A stretch of DNA of 64,000 nucleotides from contig NC_064756.1 in assembly GCF_011397635.1 (NCBI RefSeq), forward strand, positions 34,834,996 through 34,898,995. Direction: 5' to 3'. The position numbers were made by a program, and so were the translations under genes. How positions within the stretch are numbered: position 1 is the stretch's first letter; each line of letters starts with the position of its first letter. The notes under the pieces are model-generated. The model searched no databases and was not told the origin of the DNA. It saw nothing but the letters and a program-made list of their open reading frames with translations. The DNA is from Epinephelus fuscoguttatus (Eukaryota; Chordata; Actinopteri; Perciformes; Serranidae). This document shows positions 1 to 13,089 of the stretch, one piece after another.

Positions 1-277
1 CTAAGAGAAAGTGAACTCACTCTTTGGGGTTAGTAAGCACTCGACAGGGGTCACAGTGAGTCACCCGACTGCTTGGCCTCTTACTCTTCACTGCGGGATG
101 TCTCTTGTGAGTCAAGCAGCAGACTGGACTGGACTGGGCTGTATCCTCTGTGTCACATGCTTCTCCAGAGCGTCTCTCATTCTGTTGAACTTCTAACCCT
201 TACCATCTAAAACCCAAACACACCAAACCACAAACCTATATGTCAAAAGGGTTGACTTTTCCTTTCTGGTGCGCAAG

Positions 278-1391
278 CAGTGGCGCCTCCAGATTTTTTT
301 CAAAGGGCTGGTCAGATGGGGCCACTGAAAAACTTGGGATGGCACACCAAAACCAAAAGCTATAATTCATTTTCAGGAATATGATCATGCTGCTTTAATT
401 GTCTATATGGGCTAGTTGAACGATACGTCAATATGGAGAGTTGAGGAATTGCATTCAGAAGTAAGTACCCACCGATTTTCATTCAGATATTCTGAGGTGA
501 GAGTTCAAGGGACCCCTTTAAAAATGGCCATGCTGGTTGTTCCCTCACCAAAATTGAGCCTAACTTCAGAGCAATAATAAGCCCCCTTTCTGACAAGCTA
601 TGCCAACATGGTTGGTACCAATGGATTGCTTCTGTCACTGGTTCCCAACTTGGGGTTTCCCAGCCCCCTTGTGGGGTCACCAAAGCTTTACAGGGGGTCA
701 CAAGGCTTTCTTGATTTTAAGGAGTGTAAGAAAGCTTAAAAAATAAATATACAGTGGACCTTTATGTCAGAACTTCATTCATTTCTGTGGAGAAAACTAA
801 ATTAATTGGTTATTTTTAAAGTTTAGATTATTATTCATGACATAAACTTCTCACAAAATCTCATGGGCACACTGAAGACAGAACACAAGCTATATTCACA
901 CAGGTTTTACTTTACTACACAGCCTGGTCCTGAAATTAAAACAACTAAAGAGCCATTAGAACAATAGCCAAGTTTTAGGGAGGAGAAAACACTGAACTTG
1001 TCAAAAAAGAAGCCCATTCAGTTTGTATGATTGTAAAAAATAAAGACATGTATACATAATACAAACAGAGAATTGCATAAAAAGTTCCCTGTCAGGAAAA
1101 CTCATCTCTGATTCAATCTTGACAGGAAATAATCTGCTAAAATTCATCCAAATCTCTCATTTTACACAAACTTCCTGCAATAATTGTGTTCACTATTTGG
1201 GTTAATTGTACAGTTTACTAGTTGTTCTGTGCTGTTATTGTCAACTATTGTTACATTATGAAATATCCATAAAATATGTCAAGTTATGAGGGTGCCACAG
1301 CCTATTAAAGACAGCATTTGTTGGTGGGGGCAACTGTATCAGTGGGTCTATGACCTACCCCAACCACACCCCTCACATGGAGGCGCCACTG
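278..1391. mobile_element. hAT-like non-autonomous DNA transposon
   Basis: The segment begins CAGTGGCGCCTCCA and ends with the exact reverse complement, giving 14-bp terminal inverted repeats. The flanking 8-mers are tgcgcaag (270-277) and tatacaag (1392-1399). They agree at 5 of 8 positions and all three differences are transitions, as expected of a decayed 8-bp target duplication containing CpG. An 8-bp duplication with CAG...CTG ends is typical of hAT elements. No transposase reading frame is visible, so this is a deletion derivative. Superfamily is inferred from ends and duplication length. Confidence 0.7.
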
Positions 1392-2797
1392 TATACAAGA
1401 CTGATGTCTCCTGACTGACCACAGCACACAGTGTGAAGTTTCAGCAAAAGAAAGGTGTTTCATCTTGGATGTGTTTCTGTTTAAAGGTTGCGTGATGTTT
1501 TTGCAAACCAGTTATATGAGGCTTGGGTGCGTCAGATGCCATGTGTGAGTGAGTAAAGTTGTGGGGATGTGCACCTGTGCCACATTTGTCCCCGCCATGC
1601 CATATCTGTGGTTGCCCAGAGGCCGACATTGCTGAGTTCAGATGGCAGGAAACTTCCACTGCAACATCCTCTAGCCTTGAGGCATCTGGATTACGACCAA
1701 AAGGACATGTGACTGATATTGTACTTTTTCATTACATAGGCCCACATTTTAATTGTCTGAAATATTATTGCAGTTCAGTCAGAGAGGCAGAGACTTGAGG
1801 AAAAAAGGCATCTCTCAAAATTTAAGTCTTAATTCCAGACAAGCCAGGGGAAATTGGCTCCTTCGTGAATCATTTACCTAATCTTTAACTAATGACTTGG
1901 TGTAACACATTACTCAGCATCTGAGCATTTTTCTGGTTAACCTCACATGAACATATCAGCAGTCTAATGAATGCCTACAAACCCAACCTGTTATGTTACT
2001 TAACTTCATTGATTTTTCAGTGAAGGTCTACACTGACCCCTGCTGTTTAATAAACTAAAATAAGCTGTTAGTAGTATTAAAAAATGTCATAGCATCTCTC
2101 AGGCTCCCACACTCATTTTATTTAAATCGAATACCAAAGAAAATTATTGTTGGATAGGGAAACAAAACATAGCCACAATCAATAAGGAGACCCATCCCAA
2201 AACATGCAGCTTCCTTCACAGGCACAAAAACGTCAACATAACATGCATATGCCTAAGAATTAACCAAACAAGATAGTTTAACCTGAACTGGTGTATTATA
2301 TTTTTTATAATATTTTTATATGTATTAGGCTTATTAAATAAAAATGACTCAATCAAATTCATTATAGTTTGATTTCGCATCTGTATTAAAGTTTCTCTGA
2401 TTTCACTGGTGTGTATTGTCTTTTTCAAGTAATAAACATTTTAACAACACTAATTTAATATAACTAAGAATTATGACTAGCCTATTATTAGCATTGATTG
2501 AAATTATCCTTTGCAATATAGTACCTATATACCTATTCTGTGCAATGAAATAAAGCTTAATTCATTTTATTCTAATCTTTTAAGTAATAAACAATTTAAG
2601 AACACCAATAATTAACTTTGGTTACAATTACAATTTTGTTACTTTCATTATCATTATTCACTAAAGTTAATCTTAAAATATTTTATTCTCTGAAGTGAAC
2701 TTCAAAAATGAATCTGAACCATGATCTGAACAATTGAAGCAATGACAACAATAACAACCTGAAGAAAGACTTTACGACCTTTACGACTGTGCAGTCA
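1392..2797. other. Upstream flank and promoter region of ppp5c
   Basis: No gene is recognisable here. The stretch is AT-rich from about 2060 to 2760, with many short A/T runs and no clear TATA box at a useful distance from the ppp5c start. The last 40 bases before the start become more GC-balanced. Small open frames exist at 1441-1659 and 1559-1798 but have no recognisable similarity and no splice context. The 5' untranslated region of ppp5c must lie in the last part of this stretch. Confidence 0.5.
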
Positions 2798-2836
2798 ATG
2801 GCGCACGTACCGGATTACGTCAGTGAGAAGAAGATG
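2798..2836 (+). promoter_or_regulatory. ppp5c: Two in-frame candidate start codons of ppp5c
   Basis: ATG codons at 2798 and 2834 are in the same frame, 12 codons apart. The second opens MAEGG, close to the MAEGE near the start of mammalian PP5. The first adds a short leader ([12 protein letters not shown]). Both have a G at +4. The CDS is listed from the first ATG, but the second may be the main start, giving 479 codons. Confidence 0.6.
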
Positions 2837-5736
2837 GCGGAGGGAGGTAATGATGCAGAGCTGCTGAAGGAGAAGGCGAATAAGTACTTTAAAGGTAATG
2901 TGACAGACCTGTCAAGTCAACGGCTTTTATCAGCTGTATGTAACAGATAAAGATGCATCTATTACTTACAGTAGCAACATAACTGTGCAGCACTACACTC
3001 CAAACCGGAGCCGGCAGCTAACTGTTAAGCTAAGCTAACATTGCTGTGAAAGCATGCTATCTGTAAACCCCATTCATTGGATTACGCTGCACTGTATTGA
3101 AATTAGCTGGTTAAGCTAACGCTAGCTAGCAGGCAGCAGAACAGCAGCAGCTAAAGCATAGATGTTAAACCGCGCCATCACGCATGTCATAGATACACCA
3201 TACGAACAGTTCACATTTATTTCCGTATATGGTTTTTAACCGCATGGTGTGTTCGCCTGTTTGGTTGTATTGAATGCTGTCATGTTATCGTGAAGCTTAA
3301 TGTGAGATTCAGATGTAACTCATAATGTTCTGTTAGCCAACATGAGGGCAGCAGCAGAGTCTCGGTTTAACAGCAGTCACATTATATTTAGCTTATATTG
3401 GTATACTCAGTGTTTCAGTATGGTAACTGTACTTAGATTTGTCCATTTCTTATTAAAGTTAGGTGAGTTCATGTTGAAAGGAAGTAACACCGCACCTTCC
3501 TTTGGGTCGAAGACATGCTTCAGTTTAAAGTGGTGGAGGGAGTATTAAGATATTTTACTAGCAAGTGAAAGTAGCAATACTACAGCGTGAAAATACACTG
3601 TTATAAGTAATTTTCAAATTTTATTGAAGTACAAGTACGAATGTATTAGCATCAAATCATACTTAAACCCAAAGTAGCACTTACGCAGAAGCATCCATGT
3701 CATTTTCACATATACTGTACTGTACTGTACTGGATTATAATTATCCATACAATAATGTGTTCATCACATTAAGGAAATACTTCATCCACAAAATGACCAT
3801 GTGTTAATCTCTGAGTCATGCTGTGTTACTCTTGCATGCCACAGAAAACAGCAAACATAGAATTACTGATTGATTGGGGACCACATTAAACAGCAGCATT
3901 AACTTGTATCAGAACACATATTTAAAAACTCTTACACAACTCTGTGGTATAATCCAAATTTCATTTATCCAGTGTGTGCTTAGTACTACCTTGAAGTTAA
4001 TTTTTGCTAAAAACCTTCCTGTTTAAAACTGAGCTCAAAGTGAAACTTATCTATGCTCTCGTTGTGTGAGTTGTGTGAGAGTTTGTAATTGGATGAACTG
4101 ATATAATGTTATGCTGTTGTTCGACGTGGTCCCCAATAAATCGATATGTTCAGTTTTCAGTGGAGGCATACAAGAGAAAAAGTTCCCTTCACAAATTCAT
4201 AATAACACTGCATGATTAACTGATTTACAAATGGTCATTTTTCTGCATGAAATATTCCTTTAATGTTGCAGCTGGTAACGATGGGGCTAATTTTAATTAC
4301 TTCATATACTGCTGCGTGGTTGAACTTTTGATTCTAATTGCTCTTTTATAGTTTCTATTTTTATTCTCCTCTTGTATGTGTTTTCTGTAGTTCTTATTAA
4401 TTATTTTTTTTTAAAAAAATGCTTTAGCTTTGTATCTATACATATTACTGTTGTGCTGCTGCAACACCAGAATTTCCCTACTGGGGATCAATAAGACTCA
4501 TTTTCACCTATAATCATAAATATTATATTTTTGTGGTGGCACTGACAAATCTCATAAAAGCCTTCACAATGAAAAAATGCCTCCCTAATAATTATAATAC
4601 TGTAATAATAAAAATAATAAACAAATGCCCCTTCACTAATAAACAAATACGCTTATATATGGGATTAGGTCTTATATGGGGTTTCAATGAAAATAAACCA
4701 GTAAACAAAACAACAAAATAAAGCCTGTGGGCATTAGGATATCTTCAGGCAAGCAAAACTCTTGCACGGAAATCACTAAGAATTACCCTGATGCAGTTAA
4801 CCTAGTGTTCATTTATATTCCCTCCACCTAGGTGTCAGAATGACCCTTCAATCGACTCTTGAGAAATTGTGACATTTGGCTTAATAAATGAAAAATACTC
4901 TCTATTAATCTGAATCTGCAAAGGAACAAGTGATTTATAGCTTTCAAATAAATGCAGTGCAGTAAAACGTATTACTGTATTTGCCTCCAAAATGTAGTGG
5001 AGTAGAAGTAAGGAGCATAAAATAGAAATAATCAAGTGAAGTTAAAATAGTTTCAAAATTGCTTTACTTACTTTACTAAATATACTTAGTTACACTCCAC
5101 CACTCTCAGTTTGAAAAAGAAAAGCATCACTAAAAAAGTCATTCATTATGAATGATAAAGAGGGTATCTTTAGACATGCTCTCTGTAGGTTAAGGATTGG
5201 GATTTCTAGAGGCCCTTGCATTGACAGGGTTGAAACCATGATGAGTAAGAGCAGATGTTTGGAAAGGCTGTCTGTTGTAGGATGGGCAGGATTGATTTTG
5301 TCTGAGGTATAATGTATAAAATAAACATAGGATAGAGTTAAATAGTTACACATTAAGACTCAAAATCAACTGGCAATTGCGGTTTAAATGTGCCATCACA
5401 TATACTGGAAAAGGCAAGCATATGATCTGTCCACGAAGTGTTTTATTTATAACTGATATGCAAGTAATTGTAAAAAACAACAACAACAACAATAATGAAC
5501 AGGTACGCCCAAGTGGGTAGACACAAGAACTGTAGATTCATGTCAAACACTTAACATTTCACTGAGATAAGCTGTAAACTAAATTTACTTATGGAGTCTT
5601 AATTCAGGATTTGGTAGACAATATGAAATGCTATATTTAGCGATCAAGTTAAGCCCTACAGAGTGGGAATAAGAATAGCATGTGTCATGGCAGTGATATT
5701 GGCTACTTAGCATTTGTGTGTAGTTTCTGCATCCCT

Positions 5737-5777
<41 letters not shown>

Positions 5778-5873
5778 AGGTCACAGAGAAAAGCTTGTGT
5801 GGCTGTAGAGCAGGAGCACACTGGGTTAGCAGCAGCCACCTCCGTATCTTATGCACACTAATTGGATTAAAGG

Positions 5874-5914
<41 letters not shown>

Positions 5915-8900
5915 AGGCACCCCAGTAGCTTACCTGGTAGAGCATGCCTCCCATGTATTTAGGTTGTATCCTTACCACAGTAGGCCCTGTGCTGCATGTC
6001 ATCCCCAGTCTCTCCCCTTTTTCCTGTCACTCCTTACCGTCCTATCCAATAAGGGTTAAATGCCTTATATACGTCTTGAAAAAAAGGAAAGGAAGTTTTT
6101 CGTTGTGTCTCATAACTTTCTTTTCCCCAACGTGTGCACAATCATCCATGCACAGATGTTCATATGTGTGTGGGCTGGAGATGAATGATTGTATATTGAT
6201 GCTATGAGTCTTTTGTGATTCGGATTATTTGAACATTGGGATTTAGCTAAAACATTGTTTCTGGACTTAGTTATGCAGTTTCATGATTGTTAGAAATGTA
6301 AAATGAGTGAAGTATGCATAACTAACATCACCTCTTAGATGCTATATCACCCTCCCATACTGTAGATTAAATGTTTAGTTAAAACTAAATAATAAATAAT
6401 GCACCAATAATCATATACAGAATATCGTTACATCGTCACAATGTATTTGGGTTGCGCTGTACTAATTTTATTCTGGAGTTTTTGTCAAAATCTGTCAACA
6501 GTTCTAGTCTGAAATTAAAAAAAAATGAACCCGCCCTATCTGCACTGTCTCTAACATTTTTATTGGTACTTTATAGAACCAAGAACTTTGCAGTGAAGAT
6601 GCGACTTTTGTTTTTCAGAGAAAGACTATGAAAATGCAATCAAGTACTACTCAGAGGCCTTGGAGGTCAATCCCTCCAATGCCATCTACTACAGCAACCG
6701 GAGCCTGGCATACCTACGCACAGAGTGCTATGGCTATGCCCTGGCTGATGCTACGAAGGCCCTGGAGATAGACAAAAATTACATCAAGGGGTATTACCGC
6801 CGTGCCACCTCCAACATGGCACTGGGCAAGTTCAAGGCTGCACTTAAGGACTATGAGACGGTAAGAAGTATATCATCTCTGACTATTAAGCCACGTTTTC
6901 ACCAAACACTTTCAATATAGTACCCTTAGAACCGGTACAGAACTCATACACGTAGTAGCTGTAAGTAGCTGTGCACTTTCAACTGCCTTGTAGTCTGAAG
7001 TGTGACCATCATAATTTTTTTTGTAATTTTGTCAAAAGAAAAAGCTTTTCTGTTCCATCTGTTGATGTGTCACCATGAGTTAGACCCATCGTGTGGCCTT
7101 AACAGCCTAAAATAGGGATTATCCTTTAATCCAGTCATGATGCCAATTAGATCCAGTTTGAAGGTGCTCATACCACAGCTGATGTGGTGTCTATTGTGGT
7201 TTGTGCTATTCTCATAATAAGCAATATAAATATAACAAGGCTTTGGCAACAAAGACCTGCAAAGCTCAGCCACAGTCAGAGCAATTTATCACACAAACTG
7301 GACCAAGCACCATGACAACCCATAATAAGAGTTAATCCTTTTGAAGCAATAAGAGAGTGGAGCTAGTTTTATATTTACTCATAGATCTATAGATGTATTG
7401 TGCATAACACTGTCTGACTGTGAATGGTAAACATATTTTTCATCCAGTGTAAACTGCAGAACTAAAACTTAATGCACATTTATTGCCGTTTGTATCCTGG
7501 TCTTTGCAACTGCACTGAGTCAGTGTCCCTGTCTGCCTCGATGCCAGTTGATGATTAACCAGTGTGAATAATTTATTTCATTTCCTCGTTGTGATGATAG
7601 GTAGTGAGGGTTCGACCAAATGACAAGGATGCAAGGATGAAGTATCAGGAATGTAACAAGATTGTGAAACAGAAGGCTTTTGAGAGAGCCATCGCCAGCG
7701 ATGAGATTAAAAAATCTGTTGTTGACTCACTGGACATCGAAAACATGAGTAAGTGTCCCATGTTATTGTACAAATGTATATACATTTATATCTGTAATCA
7801 TAAGGTGCTTTAGTTGGTAATTGTATATATCATATTAACAGGAACTAATGATGCAAAATATATTGTAGTGAACATTTAATTTTTACTTCATTAATTTTGA
7901 TCTGAAATTAAGACGATATTGTATTGCAGCAATTGAGGATGAGTATGTCGGTCCCAAACTGGAAGATGGGAAGGTCACATTAAAGTTCATGAAGGAGATG
8001 ATGGACTGGTTCAAGGACCAGAAGAAACTGCACAGAAAGTGTGCTTATCAGGTAAACATGTTTGTTCATATGAAATACACTAAGTTAAGGAAGTTTTCTT
8101 GTACCTGCAGTAACAGTTACTTTTCTCACTCTTTCAGATTTTGGTGCAAGTTAAAGATGTTCTATCGAAACTACCAAGTCTTGTTGAGATCACATTAAAA
8201 GAGGTGAGGACTTTGCAGAGAATCACCACTGAAGTGACTTTAAATTGTTTTTAGTTCATGTAGAACGAGTGCAACAGTAGCCTTACATTCTGTGATCAGC
8301 CCATGATAGGACTGTAGGGGTTAGTCACAGCACAAGAGTTAATATTAGTGATGCACATATTTGTTGCCAGTGCATTGGTATTGGCCGATATTAACCTTGT
8401 GGACTGTTATAGGCCTATCAGTAAATAAGATGACATTAACTGATGGCAGTGGTTGATTTTTTTCATGCTCTGGCTCAAAAGCAGGGGTTCAAAACTAAGG
8501 TCGTCCTGGGGACAGTAACAAATATTTTGGGAAGAACAAATCTTCCTTATGACACCTTTGGGACAAGAGGATGCAGTTAACTCAATATTGACGCGTCAGG
8601 GAATGCACCTTGTTTCTTCTCTGATAATGTTACATTGTGAACAACAAATCTGTGTTTAATTGGCAGGATGTGAGCTAATAAATGTTAGCTGTTAGCTGTC
8701 GGCAGCCAGTGGCCACAACTAACTGCTATGGAGGCACAGATGATAGTAAAACAAGTAATTTCATGGGGGTTGTGATGCACAAACAAAATTACCCTCTGAT
8801 TTACAGATGTCTCTTTCACAATGTAAGTTTTTTGGAAAAAGTTTTGGGGCCAATGGCATCACATGATAGACTCAACTGTTTGGCTGCTACAAAAATTGGC

Positions 8901-11900
8901 TTCAAGCCTGGCGCACAATTTCCCAATCAGTGCATCCCTTGTAAATAAAAATAACAATAATAATAATAAAATAAAAATATAAAACATAATGTTCCTGTTA
9001 TTTTTCATGGTTGTTTTTTACAGTTGTCCCTTTTTGGGACTTTATTTATGGTGTTCTGTTTCTTTTTGCCACAGACAGAAAAAATAACAATTTGTGGTGA
9101 CACCCATGGGCAATACTACGATCTCCTCAACATCTTCCAGTTGAACGGCCTCCCTTCAGATACCAACCCCTATGTATCCTTTTCTTTGTGACAGCCACCC
9201 ATCAGCTTTGAGATTTGTGTTCAGTGCAGTCATCGTCCTTGTTTGTTTCTCTCTTTGTCTGAAACAACAACAGTGGCCAAAAGCCTCAGAGCTTGTGCGT
9301 CATAATGCTTAACCACAGGATTCAGCTGTTCAATGGTGACTTTGTGGATCGTGGCTCTTTCTCTCTTGAGGTCATTCTTACCCTCTTTGGCTTCAAGCTG
9401 CTCTACCCTGACAACTTCCACTTGCTTAGGGGTAAGAGCACGTACAGTGTGCTGTCAAAAAGCACAACACTGAAATTAATTTATTATCCTTTTTCATGTT
9501 CACGTTTTATTTGGTTTTTACTGTTTTGTTACAGACTTTTGTATGAAGTTATTTGAACAGGGTTGTTTAACCAAGATTTTTATATGCAGGTAACCACGAG
9601 ACAGACAACATGAACCAGATGTATGGATTCGAAGGGGAGGTCAAAGCCAAGTACACAGCCCAGATGTTCCAGCTGTTCAGCGAGGTCTTCCAGTGGCTGC
9701 CTCTAGCACAGTGTATCAACAACAAAGTACTGGTAAGCAGTGACGTTGTGAGCTGAAAGCAGTCACAGGGTCATACAGCTGGTTTTGTTGCTGTTCATCA
9801 CGTCCAGTGTCTGTTTGATACTGAATTCTGTAGGCAGTTAAGTTGGTGTTGTTTTTCAGAAAGGATTTAAGGATAGAATTGAACCTGAAAAGGGGTTTAG
9901 TGCAGTAAAGTTACACAAGTTTCCCACGGTCAGTTACATCCTGGTAATGTTATGAAATTAGAAAAACTGTTAACAGGACATAACTGAATAACAGGAAAAT
10001 GCAGAAATGCTGTTGTGTAGCAGGTTGACCAAGGCTTTCAAACTGAGATCTTAGACAGATAAGATGTGTGACTAGCTGAAACTGGTGACAGTTACTATTG
10101 ATGGATAGCTAACATTTGCTTGAGTGGTAGGCAGTACAGTCATACAGTTTAGCAGCATTGGACTGTCGTGTCCAACTATATCTTAGCCGCGATCAAACCA
10201 TTGGCTATGAACAGGTTGGTTATTTACAGACAACACTAAGCATAATAATAATACCTGTTGGCCACCAGGTACCATGATCAGGATGTCTGGATAGTTAATA
10301 TCTGGCCAGTGTGTGAGGTCACAGATTTGCTTCGAGGGGGAAGACTGAAGGAACATGACAGCGATGAACCTTTGTGTATTTAGGGATAGTGAACAGTCAT
10401 ATTCATAACATAAATACAAGACACGTCCATAAACTCGAGGTCTGTTTAATAAGAAATAAATGTATACAAAACTAAAACTACTTCAAGTCATGGAAATGGG
10501 ATAAAACATTATGGAAAAGTTATGAGAAGGTTTTGAAAAATCATTGGTAAAAATGTGCGGGAATCCTGGATACACGACTAACAAGAATTACCTTTACGTT
10601 TATGTTCATCCTGGAGAGATGCATTATATATATATGGCCTTTAATCACAGTCAGTGTGTTTCCTCAAAGCGAGTTCTACCAGGCTGTGCAGCCTGTGATG
10701 GATTATTTTATCATCTTTAAATATAGTGACTGTAACTGACGATGTGTGGGCTTTCTTTTTGTATAATGGGAAAAATTATACATGCATAATCTGCCCAAAT
10801 CTTCCTGATGACTGGTGTTATTTTTGCAGGAGTAGTGGTTTGATATTTTCTGCTGTGCACATAGTCTTAATGAGGTTCTCCTCCTCAGGTTATGCATGGT
10901 GGACTGTTCAGTGAAGATGGTGTCACATTGGAAGACCTCAGGAAGATTGACAGGAACAGACAGCCTCCAGACTCAGGTAGGTTCAGACTCCAAATGCAGC
11001 ATCAGTAAAAAACTGGCACTAATAAATCATCCCTAGAAAGGAGAACAGGTACATTTCAACACTTTCCTCTGCTTTTTCACAGGTCCCATGTGTGACCTCC
11101 TCTGGTCCGATCCACAGCCTCAGGTCAGTTCCCACTCAGTACCTCATTAGATCTGTTTGCTCAGAGATCCAGTGGTAAGATTTTACATCTCTCTCTCTCT
11201 CTTTCTCTCTCTCTCTCGCTGTCATGTAGAATGGGCGCTCAATCAGCAAGCGAGGAGTGAGTTGTCAGTTCGGGCCAGATGTGACAGAGCGCTTCCTGGA
11301 ACAGAACAAGCTGGATTTCATTGTGCGTAGTCATGAGGTCAAAGCTGAGGGCTACGAGGTCACTCACTCAGGGAAGTGCATCACCGTGTTCTCAGCACCC
11401 AACTACTGGTAAGTAATCATGCTGGCTGACTTAAGAGTGTAGAGGCCATTGTTACTAAGGCTGTTCACTTGAACTGTTGTGTTCTGCTTTCCCACAGTGA
11501 TCAGATGGGAAACAAAGGAGCTTATATCCACCTCAGGGGATCAGACCTCAAGCCAGAATTTCACCAGTTCACTGCTGTGGTCAGTATCCTGGACTCAAAA
11601 TTGCAACAGTCATCAGAGCTGTTTGGGGAAATGACATCATAAAAATTGTTTGCCACTGGTTGTGGAATTACGCCCTCTAATTGATGGGTCCTATTTTAAT
11701 CATTTTTGGTATCAATGGATTTTAGCATTGGTAATACTGTACTCAGGAGCGTCACTGTATTTATTTACCACTTGCTTAGCCCCGTTTTTTAATGTTAAAT
11801 TCAGACAGTCTGAAAATCAAAGTTATTAACTAAATCTCCTTCTGTAATGATGTATCACATTACAGCCACTTTATTTAAGCAGTTATCAGTCCCTCCAGGA

Positions 11901-13089
11901 TGTTACATCGTTGCGACCACAACAATTAATGCAAATTCAGCCAGTCCTTGTGAATTTTGTATGACTTTGGAAATTTATTGATCACCTCAACTTAATTGCA
12001 AATTTGATCATTTAAAATGGGGAAAATCTTACTTCGTTTTAGAGCTCTGCCCCTCCTTGTCCAGCTCTCTCTGTCTCTGCTCATCATGAGATTACTGCTG
12101 CAGAAGTGTGAGCTCTGTGCCAGGGACAGTTACATACACAGTGACAGGGCTAACTTTTAGCATCTCCTGGCTAACATTAGCCAACTGTTATTAACGGGTT
12201 TAACTACAGAGTTATACTGTTAGGCGTCAGTGTGAGTTTGTTGGGACCGTTTAATAGCTCGGTGTTGGATGTTAGCTGCTGCTGCTGTGTTAGTTGGTGC
12301 TAACCGGGCAGAGAGAGCAGGAGGAGAGCTGCTCTCTGAAACGACAAAAGGGGCAGAGGTCTCCTCAGCTGTCAGCCCCCCTCCACCACTATCACAAGTA
12401 GATTCTACTTCTTTGGGAAATACTGAATGCTCATAACAATAAGCTCTGAATCCAAGACAGCATTACAACTATTTTTTTTTCCAATTTTCAAGTGTAAACT
12501 TTTTTTTGTAAGTGAAAACTTTTTGACATTGCAAAAAATTTCCTGAAAACATTGCAACATGCATGGCAGTTTTTTGAAAAGCTGCTGTGAAATCAGGCAT
12601 TTCAGGTCACTCAATCCCAAAAATAGCCCACAAAATCCTGGAAGGACTGAGATATGCAAAATGTTATCAGAACCAACTGGTATGAAGACAGAAACATCTA
12701 AAACAACTACAACAAATCCACCTTTGACTACTAGCTGAGGCATTTAACTCAGGTGAGGTTGGGGCTTTACAAAGCCAGCAACTGGGTGAAAGTAATAAGC
12801 AGGCTTCCTAGAGACTCTGTGCCAGAAAACGCAAATGTAGTGAGGCGAAACAGCAAACCAGAATGAATCTGGGCTTGGCTTTTAGTTTCACTTTCACTGA
12901 CAAGCGCGTTTACAAACATTAACTGACAGTCCTGCATAGTAGACCTTATAATGATAAATTTAGGGCTTTTATAAAGCTTGTTCAAATATGATCTAATGTT
13001 TGTCTTCCTCTCACTCTCCTTTACAGCCTCATCCGAATGTCAAGCCCATGGCGTACGCCAATACGCTAATGCAGTTGGGGATGATGTAG
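2798..13089 (+). CDS. ppp5c: Serine/threonine protein phosphatase 5 (TPR-PPP phosphatase), 13 coding exons
   Basis: PP5 is a cytosolic and nuclear phosphatase that docks on Hsp90 through its TPR domain and is autoinhibited by the TPR region and C-terminal helix. Coding exons: 2798-2894, 6619-6860, 7601-7748, 7930-8051, 8138-8203, 9075-9173, 9326-9431, 9590-9732, 10889-10976, 11083-11123, 11230-11408, 11498-11579, 13027-13089. All introns are GT-AG and the frame stays open, giving 491 codons (human PP5 has 499). The TPR helices lie in about residues 20-145, with the NRSLAYL and YIKGYYRRA stretches. Catalytic PPP motifs are GDTHG (233-237), GDFVDRG (262-268), RGNHE (293-297), MHGG (343-346) and RSHE (417-420). 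Metal ligands D234, H236, D263, N295, H344 and H419 and the general acid H296 are all present. The protein ends QLGMM as in mammals. No defect is seen. The Leu opening exon 7 replaces the Ile seen in mammals. Confidence 0.97.
3528..5105. mobile_element. hAT-like element in ppp5c intron 1, with a nested MITE
   Basis: The left end reads AAGTGGTGGAGGGAG and the right end CCACCACTC, degenerate forms of the CAGTGGTGGA...CCACCACTG ends seen in the better copy at 16229-16762. The flanking 8-mers are tcagttta (3520-3527) and tcagtttg (5106-5113), matching at 7 of 8. Sub-terminal sequence rich in AAGTA/TACTT motifs is typical of this family. The middle is interrupted by a separate inverted-repeat element at 3772-4259. 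No transposase frame is visible. Confidence 0.7.
3772..4259. mobile_element. MITE with TTA target duplication, nested in the hAT-like element
   Basis: The ends are imperfect inverted repeats: AGGAAATACTTCATCCAC on the left, and on the right a stretch whose reverse complement begins AGGAATATTTCATGCAG. Both arms reach an AAATGACCA motif. TTA flanks each side (3769-3771 and 4260-4262), consistent with a 3-bp TWA duplication (PIF/Harbinger-like) or a TTAA site. It is 488 bp with no coding capacity. It sits inside the 3528-5105 element, so it inserted later. Confidence 0.6.
5739..5775. repeat. (CA)n microsatellite
   Basis: An uninterrupted CA dinucleotide run of about 37 bases in ppp5c intron 1. 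Confidence 0.97.
5879..5911. repeat. (CT)n microsatellite
   Basis: An uninterrupted CT dinucleotide run of about 33 bases, directly followed by a tRNA-derived SINE. Confidence 0.97.
5914..6080 (+). mobile_element. tRNA-derived SINE, diverged copy
   Basis: The head resembles a tRNA: an A-box-like TAGCTTACCTGGTAGAGC and a B-box-like AGGTTGTATCC, followed by a body with CTGCATGTCATCCCCAG and CCTGTCACTC blocks and an A-rich end. The same order of blocks appears in the cleaner copy at 55517-55679, so the two belong to one family. It lies in ppp5c intron 1 in the sense orientation. The exact 3' end is uncertain. Confidence 0.7.
8340..8945. other. ppp5c intron 5, possible old transposon fragment
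   Basis: The stretch starts near a TTAGTGATGCACATAT motif followed by GGTATTGGCCGATATTAACC, a pattern seen at the ends of hAT-like repeats in fish. No matching far end or target duplication was found. An 88-codon open frame at 8682-8948 has no recognisable homology and is probably fortuitous. Confidence 0.3.
9733..10888. other. ppp5c intron 8, nothing recognised
   Basis: About 1.16 kb of intron between the exons ending INNKVL and beginning VMHGG. I see no terminal repeats, microsatellite or convincing open frame. Confidence 0.5.
11887..12649. mobile_element. MITE with CAGTCC(C/T)TCCAGGAT ends in ppp5c intron 12
   Basis: The left end is CAGTCCCTCCAGGAT and the right end is ATCCTGGAAGGACTG, which reads CAGTCCTTCCAGGAT in reverse complement: 14 of 15 positions agree. 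The immediate flanks agttat and agatat are a weak 6-bp match, so the target duplication is not secure. The CAG...CTG ends suggest a hAT relative. No transposase is visible in the 763 bp. Confidence 0.6.
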
